A stretch of 29,194 bases of DNA from Hypsibius dujardini (lineage: Eukaryota; Tardigrada; Eutardigrada; Parachela; Hypsibiidae): positions 1-29,194 of the forward strand of contig LRSR01013860.1 of NCBI GenBank assembly GCA_001579985.1, written 5' to 3'. The notes under the pieces were generated by a model. That model saw only the letters and a program-made list of their open reading frames with translations. It was not told where the DNA came from and did no database searches. This document shows positions 1-9,657 of the stretch, piece by piece. The position numbers and the translations under genes were made by a program. Within the stretch, counting starts at the first letter, position 1, and every line of letters starts with the position of its first letter.

Positions 1-18
1 GACACAGACACAGACACG
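1..18. repeat. Short (GACACA)-type microsatellite
   Basis: The window opens with about three copies of a six-base unit, gacaca. It is simple sequence with no coding meaning and may continue outside the window. Confidence 0.7.
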
Positions 19-747
19 GTCACAAAAAGGATCAAGTAAGCGGCGGCGCAGCCGAGCTTAGCTAGTACAGCATAATATAGTGCATTGTGGCAAGGGAAAA
101 CAGATCAAGAAGGCCAATTTGAACGACTCTTCATCGAAACTCAGCATATCATATCTATGGCAAATATTTACTCATGGCTCCTGGCCTAATGCTTGCTGTA
201 TTTACGTCTTTTGTTATGATAATCGACCCGGAAGTAAACGACATGATCAGTTGAGTTCGCAAAACCTTCATGGACGCTTCTTACTTGAAAATGAACTCCC
301 AACTATTCTTTTGTTTAGCTTACTCTACGAGCAAAGATAAGGGGTCAACACAGTTGCGGTTTGAGGGTCAAAAGCACTCAAAACTCTGATTTAGAGCATA
401 TTTAAGTTTCTGATAAATTGAAAGGTAAAGAGGGAGCAGTGTTAGCATAGAGTATGACCTTATTATTCCGAATTTTCACAAATCCACCAGCATAACCCTC
501 TTTTGTCGCGTTGGTTGACGGACCGCTCCTTAATACGCGATTGCGTTAGGGTCAATCCGAGGATTGTAAATAATGCGATCTGTGTGTGACTGTTTGTAAT
601 CATGCAGCGTAAAAGAGCTAGCTTCCACTCGGCTGAGGGAAACGTTATCTTTCGTTCTACCAACCATGAGAGCTGACTGAGGCTTAACCGGCTACGACCA
701 CCGTTAACGTGAAGTTCCCGTCTTCAGCAATACCCATCCCTCCGACG
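19..747. other. Upstream region of the GH16-like receptor kinase gene, no gene seen
   Basis: Only short chance frames occur here and none resembles a known family. The 5' untranslated region and promoter of the downstream receptor gene should lie here, but no TATA box or other core element stands out clearly enough to call. Confidence 0.5.
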
Positions 748-3700
748 ATGAGGTGGACTTTTGTTGTTTCATTCTGTGTAACATTCTCTCGATTGCCATG
801 GGTGGCACCCGCTGATCGCAGACAGCAGAATGCAACCATGACTTCTTACAATCGTCGCCGGTGCTGCATGGCTGTGGTGACGCTCGGCTTCCTCCAACTT
901 ACCACGTCCGGAAACGGATTGGACTCTAAAATTATTTTTAATGACGACTTCAATCCCGGGCCACTGGATCCGAGCAAGTGGGCGGTAGCTAGGGTCCGTT
1001 CCGCTACACACACCTTTTCTTCACCAAAGGGTAAGGAATATTAATGATGTTGAGTTTCCTCAGCTTTTCTAAAACTTCAATTTGTCGTGAGTTTTATAGC
1101 ATTACGTTAACGTCAGAGACTTAAGGGTCGAGAGGGGGGGGGGGGTTAACGTGGGCAACAACCTTCACCTAACTAATTAAAGAGGTTGCCCCGTGGGCAC
1201 TTTGTATTGTACTGTTCAAAACATTTGCCCATGGAAACATTGTTCGACCAACAAATTTAGCCATATTCCGATGTGCTCCCATCCAGAGGCCCGTGGAGAG
1301 TCCTTGCAGATCGGAACATGGACCTCTTATGGTAGGGCCAGGGGGTGGTCAAAAGGGCAAAACCTGTTTTTTAACATTGAGCCGAAAATTTAACCTCTTG
1401 TTCCTGATGATTCTGAAACTTGAGGGGTATTGGGGTTTCTGATTTCCAGACCCCCGGGATGTCAGAACGTTTTTGAAAACATCAGTTTTCATTACATTTC
1501 GACCGGTCTTGAATGTTTTAAACTTCCCATTTGTATTCAAAAATTTTGTATTCAAAAATTCAAAGATTCCCATTTGGATTTCAACAAACCTCAAATTTGA
1601 ACGAAAAACTGATTTTTTTGAAAGTTTTCTGAAATCATAGAGCCGAATGAAAATCAGGCCCATCCCCTGATCCTACCATGAGGGGTTCTGGTTCCTACCT
1701 GTAAAGACTCTAAACGAGTCTCCGCCCCATCTAAGTTTAAAGTGTGACCTTAAGTGGTAGTTCAATATTTTTTGGGCTGCCCCAGCCGCAGTTTTATTTT
1801 TATTAGAATAATGTCCTCCCCTCTGGAGGCTGCCCATACCACAACACTTCTGTGCTGCCTGATGTTCCCTACGCGAAGTCAAAAAATTTAGATCAAACCA
1901 TACTGCAAAAATGTGCTGTATTGGTTCAAATTTTGGCCCATTTACTTTCTTAAATGACAGATACATATTTCACTGTACTTTGATGGCTAAACAAAGACGG
2001 TTTCAACAAAAGTCTTGCGGGATACATGTTCTGTTCTGATGTTTTGAAACGTGATGAGGATTAGTCGCTCCATCCGAGTCATCGCTATTTTGACAAACAA
2101 TCATCGTTACTTCATCCTATGATCATCCCATGAAGTTTCTGGTTTCCTTATACTTAACCACATACCATATGTGACCTTTTTTGTGTTTGTTTCACTTCAG
2201 CCTCATCAAAAACTTTGCACATCAATAGCAGTCAGCGTCGAGTAAACTTTTTCGGCTTCACATCCGGCAACCTGCCGGAGGGAGGGCTTGTCAGAGTGAC
2301 CTGCCGCCTGGTCAATTGGCAAGCCTCGATACCGCCCGGCAAGGGCTTCTCCCTGACCATGATGCTTCGTCATGCCTACAAGTTTTGCGACAACGCCACC
2401 AACCCCGGTGACGTGTGCCGTCACACCGCGGACCCGCAGATCCAAATCATCCAAATGACCCACCCCGTCCCCGAACGACATCACGTGACCGTCGGCAGCG
2501 GTTCCAATTACGATACCGTCAAGTACGTCAATTCCAGTGATGAGCATTTGTCATGGGCCTCGTTGATCTGGAATGTCAACGACTATCCATACGGCCAGCC
2601 GAATCGACTCGTTCTCATCGAGGTCTTCAACTGCCTGCCCTCTTTATGTCACTCCGGTGGTCCGCAATTTCATGTAATGCTTTACGGACATGGAGTATAC
2701 AAGCACCCCTTGGGATATGACATGGTCCCAGTGAGGGACGCCAATGGCCTAATATACTTATTCATAGGACGGGGCTACATGCTAGAAGAGTTCGATGAAG
2801 CGAGTACTAGTAAAGATTTAAATGGTACTTTGACGGACCGTCTTTTATCCACTTGGTTGGCCAGGAATACCCCCAGCACCATGGCCGATACCATCGTGGA
2901 CCATATCTTTAACGTATCACTTGAAGGTACTGCACCAATACTGATACAAACCCAGTGCGATTTCGTAAATATTTCAGTATTTCAAGGAAATATCTACATA
3001 CACACATTTCGAAACAAAGTTATGTGTCTGTAGACCCGGAATTTGATAAATCTATCCTTATAATAAGATCTCCAACTGCATCCTTCGCCAGGCCTCAACA
3101 CGTGCCTGCAGTGTGATAGATCTGAGTCTGTGTTTAAGCATTGCAAAATATGAATGCTAATACAGGCTTTTGCCCTTTGAAGATGGCTACCTAGACGTCA
3201 GCGGAGATCGGATTCCATACGCCGATTTCTACACGGAAAAGATCTACCTCCATACGGGGCTGCTTTTCAACTTCACCTTCGGCAACGTGACCTGGCGATC
3301 CCGCATGTCGTACGGGGCGGGAGTTTGGACCAACCTAGCCTTAGTACCCGCTGATCCCGCCGCGGAATGGGAATGGAACTCTACGGATGCCGCCTTGAGT
3401 GCACGTCGCTGCAACGTGGCCCAGATTTTCAGCAACAGCACGGACAATAATACCCTCCTAGTGGGCTTTGCATCAGCATCCACGTCAGTCCTGGTTAGAA
3501 AGGCAAACTTAAGCAACGCCTTTCACCACTACAAACTAGAATGGACGCCGGAGGTCCTAGTATGGTATTTAAACGACCAGGTAGTACACCGTATTGACAA
3601 CGCCTCCGAGGTCCCCCAGGGTCCCATGGCACTAACCATTCTACAACATCTCGAAGATATCAGTCGGTCAACGGTCGGTAATACAACTGATTTGAGAGTA

Positions 3701-5843
3701 GACTGGGTGGAGGTGACACAATTCGTGTTGACGGGGGAGGATCGTGGGCTTGACACATCCATGCTTATCGGGATTGTCATTGCCATTATTGTTTTCCTGG
3801 GCGGTTTCACTAAGGCAACCCTGAAAATACGGGAACGACGGCGTATGATCAATCGTGACAGAACGGAAACGATGATTCGGGTGGTCGATGGCGTGCCTTG
3901 CGGACAGGCATCTCCCGGCAGCTCTCTTATGCTACTGGCAATCATGCATGAGGATGAACATCTGCAGGAGTATTTGACATCGATGGACATTCCAAAGGAA
4001 GATATTGAAATAGGTACCGCGTTCGGGAATGCTTTTGAGACAAATTTTGCTACGCCCACGCGCGCAGAGTTTATATATTAACAAAATTACATGGGCAGGC
4101 GTCGCAACAATATTTTTTGAATAATGGGATCAACAGTAACCGAGAAATGACTGTTCTAAGTTTGTCTCGAAAGGATTCCCGAACCTCGTAACTTCTTTGT
4201 TCCTTGAAGGAAATTGAAGCAAGCGGTTGCCGGGTTGCCCTTAATGTCACATAATATCGAGAGGTAACCCAATTCCTGAAAAGAAACCGGAATGATCTAA
4301 AATCAGCATCTCCGAAAATCTTTAGTAACACCCTCTTATACTTCAACAAAAATCTTTAGTAACCTGAGTCACTATCGATGTTGTTTGAAGCAGTACAGTA
4401 TGGTAGATATGTCGGATTGATATGCTTTTGCAAGAAACTAATCACCATTTTCTATAGGAGAAGACGTCTTGGGGCGGGGCCAGTCAGCGACGGTGTATAA
4501 GGGCACAGTCCGTCAACTCCTCGGAAATCAGTTCGGTTTCAAAAGAACAACGGTTGCCATCAAGGAATTCAACCAGATAGGACATCGTGCAAATGAATCC
4601 ATCATCAAGGAAGTTAGCGTCATTTCCAAAACAGGTCGCCACAATAACGTCATCAATCTCCTCGGGATAGTCTCAACAGGTAAACTATTAACGACACAGA
4701 AATGTGGGTAACTTTCTCAAATCCTTCTATTGTTGTATTGAAGTGAATCCTACCATTTATTCGGCTATAGTGAGTTTAATTAACCTATCGCTTTAAAGTT
4801 TTAACTTTTCTTTCAGACAAACCGTTACTAATATTTGAATACTGTGCACTCGGTTCGCTAAAAAGGTACCTAACACAGCACCGTGACAACTATTTTTACA
4901 ATCATGTCGACGAGCGAGGGAATCTCCTGCCATACGACGAGGACGAACTGGAGCGACGGCAAGCCATGGTGACGAGACTGTTCGTCATCATCTCCCAGCA
5001 GGGTAGATCAACCTCGATGGAGCGATATTTCGACGGCATCGTCTTGTCTTCGAAGGATTTGATCAGTTTCTCGTACCAAATAGCGCGTGGTATGGCTCAC
5101 CTCGCGCAAAAGTCGATCATCCACAAAGACCTTGCAGCGAGGAACATTCTCGTGGCAGATGGGAAGTTGGTCAAGATTTCGGATTTTGGGCTATCTCGAC
5201 AATGCCAAGGACCTTACGTATCCGCGGATACCACGGTAAATGAAGTTTTCTGATTTGTTCCGAATTCCTGCGGATTTTCGAAAGCAAGTTCTATCTTTCC
5301 TTTGGCCATGTCTAATTCAAAATACAAAATTTTGACTGACTTTGAATTGACTGGTATTAAGCGAAATGTTTTAGATATCTGGGACCAATCCTGGGGATCA
5401 CATCCTATTGGCATGACGTGCAGGTTCAGCTGCCAATTTATTAAGCAGTAAAATAAATTAATGTTTTTTAACGTATACAGGCTCTGATACCTCTGAAGTG
5501 GATGTCCCCGGAATCAGTCAGGACAAAGATCTTCACGGAGAAATCTGATGTCTGGTCCTTCGGCGTTTTAATGTGGGAAATATTTAGTTTGGGACAGCAA
5601 CCGTACGCTGAGTTTGGCCCGGATGCGCTGTGCAGCAGCAGTACGTCAATGTTTATAGACTGGCTGACCGAAGGACATCGACTGGAGCGGCCTCTGGCCT
5701 CACCCTTGCCGCTGTACGAGTTGATGCAGCGGTGCTGGGACCTGTCGACAGACGACAGGCCCATCTTCACCGAGCTGGAACTGGCACTAGATGCGTTCAT
5801 GTCCGTTGAATTCGCGACGCACTATGTCCCCATCGTGCAATAA
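748..5843 (+). CDS. Single-pass receptor tyrosine kinase with GH16-like ectodomain
   Basis: Six exons: 748-1030, 2201-2926, 3183-4013, 4458-4679, 4817-5235, 5481-5843. All introns are GT-AG and phases agree throughout, giving 947 residues. ATG 748 is the longest start. ATG 838 also has a good context (aaccATGa) and begins a clear signal peptide (RRR then [13 protein letters not shown]), so the mature start may come from 838 (917 residues). A GH16-type opening (FNDDF then LDPSKW) lies near residues 64-78. A second, better GH16-like jelly-roll runs from about 289 (LEEFDEA) to 515, with [16 protein letters not shown] and [20 protein letters not shown]. The membrane span is near 530-550 and is followed by basic residues. 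The kinase starts near 615: glycine loop [16 protein letters not shown] lysine about 649, HKDLAARN about 790, DFG about 810, LKWMSPES about 832. An insert after KRYL suggests a split kinase of the FGFR/PDGFR/VEGFR kind. The kinase looks active. The ligand is unknown; glucan or another glycan is an inference. Confidence 0.9.
1284..1725. mobile_element. Foldback element family A, copy 1 (intron 1 of the receptor kinase)
   Basis: The two ends are imperfect inverted repeats. The left end carries GGAAC then TGGTAGGGCCAGGGG, and the reverse complement of the right end carries GGAACC then TGGTAGGATCAGGGG. The interior matches copy 2 at 13485-14035 and a fragment at 19385-19512. No transposase is encoded, so it is a non-autonomous inverted-repeat (MITE-like) element. 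Exact ends and target duplication were not resolved. Confidence 0.75.
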
Positions 5844-8364
5844 TACCACACGAAAGCCGCGCGAGCACTTTCTTATACGCATGTAGTGATGGTACTGTGA
5901 TATGAAAACGTTTTTAGTTATACCGTGCAGAACAATACGTGAAATTCGTCTCTTTTATCAAACCCTTGGCTATCACCAATCAGTTTTATACTGCGGCGAG
6001 AGGTAAATACTTTTTCCGATCAAAATTGAAAGAACTCGGTACGCCTATAACGCTGCAAGTAGCCGTAGATGATCACATAGTCTGGCAAAAGAGTGTCTGT
6101 ATTCACAGCGTGATCTAGCGTACGCGCAGTTAGCAGCTAGGTTCTAAAGCAGCGCGCAGCGCGTAAGATATTTAATTTGATTGAAAAAATCTCTGACGAA
6201 TATTCAACTCGTTCGAAATCTGAAAAGTAATTCGACAGTTTTCAAGACCTTAAAGACTCTTGTCTTGTGATGGATAATCAAAGGCCAAAAGTCAAGGTCA
6301 CTCACCGTTAAAGATATCGTTGGGTGCAAGATTGCTGCCCTAATAAAAGTATTTTAGCTTTTGTCCGACGAGAATTATTTCCACACAAAGTGACACACAA
6401 AACCATGTCTTTCACACATAAAAATTTCGGAAGGTGCATTTTTTGTCCCCGCTGATAAAAGGTTCTATTTTTAGTGAGGAAGGGTCATTCGGAATATATG
6501 TTGTCACCTCCAGGATTTTATTTGTGGGTGCTGAAGAATTTTGTGTGAGCCCTAATCAGCACGGACATTTTTCAGGCCGGTAAAGGACGCTTCGTTTCCT
6601 CGTACAAAACACTCTGATAATTTTTATTGGAAATAAATCGAACAAATTTTTGTACTTTAATTTGGGCGAAATCGGTTAGATAGTGAATTGATAAGTAGGT
6701 CGCTATTTTCGAAGGTTTACAAAACAACCAATTGCTTACCAATATCAGTAATGCGTACAACAACAGATTTGTCACTTTGAAAGATTAAAATACATTCGGG
6801 ACAGAAACCCCGTTTGAGCTGATCTAAAGAGGCGTTGCAGTAGAGCAAACACCGCCAACAAATGTATGCAAGGCTCGAGTGCCGTTTGCATCAATTACGG
6901 CGGTCACTGATTCAATAACAAAGAACTCACCCCGCGTGTCTAGCACAAGACTTCCACTGCGCTTAGTAGGAGCACTTTTACGCGATGTTCGAACATGAAT
7001 TCCGGACTGCAAATGCGGTCGTTGAAAACTGAGTACCTGGGGGGGCGATACTCGGAAAAAATTCAGAGACTCGACTTTGAAATGCACCGAGCCTTCTCTA
7101 CTTCGGTTTCTTCTCCATTTAAAATTATTGTGTCTTAAACATATTTGAAACCGTTTCTCGGGTAAAAGTTAAATACAATCTACAAACGGCCTAGTTGAAA
7201 ATCCTTCGATGTCAGGCAAAATTATACAATGCTTATAGTACAACAGCAACCACATGGAGCACAAGTATCATTCGCTTTTGTGAATTATTGTCACGTACCT
7301 TGTTACTCTTGTGGATTTACGGAGTTGAGTGCACTAAGAAACGTGAGAAGCTTTCTCCTCGAAACTCGGTTCTTACCCGGCAAGGGCAACAGTTTCTGAG
7401 CTGCACACAGTACTTCAATGGCCTGAGTGGTTGTCTTCTCGCAAATCGTGCCTCTGATGTGAAGCACACATGTACTTCGTCGGTCTAGACCTCTCTTCTG
7501 GCCACACTTTTCTGCAAAACGTGAGGCTCTCTTTTTGTGCCCCACTCAAACTGACCAATAGTCCCTTTTTATGCGCTGTGTTATACCATTAGTCGTTGAG
7601 TTTCTAAAAACGGCAATATCAAAATCTTTCTTCTTTGTTTGAAAGGAGTTCGTATATTTTTCTAAACCACATTCCTTTAGTGATGACCTTTTACTGAAAC
7701 TTTCCAAATAATTTCTTCTGTTTATTTTAGTTTCTCTTGCTCCTTGATGATATCGTAGTATGGCGGGTAGGAATTACGGATTTTTTACAGCAACTCACTG
7801 AAGCTCTGCAAGGCTGTAGTAGTGGAAATGGGAGAGGATGAGACCCTGGTGACGAAAAAACTGGAGGAGCTGGAATCTGAACGTTTGGTTAGTCTGATAA
7901 TTTTATACTTCAAGTGAACTATGTTCTGTCTGCCTTAATACTTGAGTACAATATCCATCAATCATTTTGGGTCATCCTGCCGGCTTGTGGATGTGTGTTT
8001 GTTTGTTTGTCTGCCTCTTTGTATGCCTGTCGGTAGGGTTGAATATCTATCAGAAAGTTTCATCCCAAACTAAAAATGAAGTCGATTGCCATCAGTCAAG
8101 TGTTATTTAGAAATCATAAATATGAATTTTGAGTTACAAAATTTGAATTTTTGATTATGAATCATGACCTACGAGTTTTATGAATTAAAAGTAATGAATT
8201 AAAAGTAATGAAATCACTATATATTATGAATTTTTTGAAGAGCAGTGCGAGCGTAATTTTAAAAAATTGCCCCAAAGCTCCGCATTAGGAGATACGAAGA
8301 GTATTTGGGTCAATTTCAGAGATTTTCAGAGATGGATTTCAAAACGTCTCAATTTTTTTTCGAA
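5844..8364. other. Gene-poor gap after the receptor kinase
   Basis: This is mostly AT-rich sequence without a recognisable gene. An AATAAA at 6342-6347 is a possible polyadenylation signal for the kinase gene, though about 500 bases past its stop. Frames near 6824-7087 and 7195-7545 overlap on both strands and resemble nothing known. A possible orphan exon at 7791-7887 is listed separately. Confidence 0.5.
7791..7887 (+). other. Possible orphan coding exon
   Basis: A T-rich tract ending in acag is followed by 97 bases open in one frame, ending at a GT (gttagt). The translation starts NSLKLCKAVVVEMGED and ends KKLEELESERL, an acidic, coiled-coil-like composition unlike nearby noise. No flanking exon was found on the same strand and the family is not recognised. 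It may be a relic exon or chance. Confidence 0.22.
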
Positions 8365-8905
8365 ATTATTTTAATATTAATGATGATTTAAAAATGTATT
8401 TCATTGGCAAATTCCCGAGAGCTATATTACGAATATTCAAAGTTACGGAAACACTGGAATAGTCCGTTTTGTTTGATCTTCATTGTAAAATGGCGATTCT
8501 TCGAAATTCTCTGAATGTGATTAATTCGACACTGTCTTATCCCAAATTCCGTTTGAAATTGATGGGCGCCAACCAAATAGTTTCAGAGGTAAGGGGCGGA
8601 GCTATGGACAGTTTTGAAAAAAGGATAGAAAATGCCAGTGAAGACTTGACAAGCAGCTCCACCCCTTGATGTCCGAACAAATATTTGGACGATGTCAATG
8701 GATCCCAATTAAATTTAAGTTGGGCAGCATCAAAATAATCATATTTAGTGCATTTCAATAAATCGCCATTTGTACAGTGAAGATCAAGCAAAACGGAATA
8801 TTCTAGTGTTTTTGTAACTTTGCGATTTCGTAAAACAATTTTCGGAGATACGTCAATGAAATAATTTTTTTGAAATCATCATCAGTATTGCGTTTAATAT
8901 TGAGT
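8365..8905. mobile_element. Foldback element family B (long imperfect palindrome)
   Basis: Two arms of roughly 250 bases are inverted copies of each other with a short centre near 8,630. Matching pieces include TCCGTTTTGTTTGATCTTCA on the left against TCCGTTTTGCTTGATCTTCA in the reverse complement of the right arm, plus CAAAGTTACGGAAACACT against CAAAGTTACAAAAACACT. The frames on each strand here are arm shadows, not genes. No transposase is present. Confidence 0.8.
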
Positions 8906-9657
8906 CCGGCCTTAACTGAGCTGAATTAATTGAGTCACAATATGAAATATAGACGACACGAAGCGACATCAGCGACATGAAGCACTTTGACTTGTAAATC
9001 GTAATTGAAACATACCTTGTGAATAAAAAACTTTTTCTGTGGGTTACTCGCAGGTGCTTCTTTCCTGAAAACTGGTTGTTACTTCACACAAACTGAGTCG
9101 AAGAAAAACTTCTCCAGTTGAGCCACAGTAGCCGACGTTCAGGATTCGAGAAAGCACGCCTGGCGTGAAGACCTCTTCCTGAACTATAAAATGTTGTATT
9201 AACATTTTCGTCACAGCATCAAAGGTCACCTGTGAACTGCTTTACAGTAGTCACGAGAATTTAACATTCTAAAATTCAAATCTTTGTGAATTTTGCAAGG
9301 ACTAGACTCGTGAATTGAGCCGCCTTCAGCGTGATGACTGGCTGGGTGCGCGATTAACATAGCACAACCCAGATGGCAAGATCGGCTAACAGTTGCTGGT
9401 TGGTTAATGGATCGGGCAAACCTACTCGAGTCGTGGAGACCGTAGGGAAGCATTCCGATTAATCAGAAAGATACGTCCGCGTCCAAAGTATTTTAAAATT
9501 GAAATTGGCATTTTGTGGGAATGAAAATGACTCAAAAACGGCTCAAACGGCTCAAAAGATTCCACAATGTCGAGTTCGTATACAACTTGCGTAGAAATGG
9601 AAAATCTTTGCAAGTTTGTATGCGGGAAACCAAAATAGCAGTCGCGCTATAACTTCC
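8906..9657. other. Region downstream of the SLC26 gene, no gene seen
   Basis: Three minus-strand frames of 60-75 codons exist here, but they show no domain, bias or splice logic. The region probably holds the SLC26 3' untranslated region and spacer. Confidence 0.45.

Noticed and set aside
463-663. Minus-strand 66-codon frame upstream of the receptor gene
   Set aside because: No domain, no splice support and no composition signal.
709-747. Start of the receptor kinase at 709
   Set aside because: The codon there is GTG; the first ATG in frame is at 748.
3166-3182. Acceptor at 3165 for exon 3 of the receptor kinase
   Set aside because: Its phase does not match the exon 2 donor at 2926. The acceptor at 3182 matches and yields the smooth [13 protein letters not shown].
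2927-4457. Reading exon 3 of the receptor through to the stop at 4081 as a separate non-kinase membrane protein
   Set aside because: An in-phase GT donor at 4014 joins IEIG to EDVLGRGQ, the normal approach to a kinase glycine loop, and total length then divides by three.
8469-8791. Mirror-image open frames on both strands starting with similar residues
   Set aside because: They are the two arms of the family B palindrome, which is why both start M-x-DLHC.
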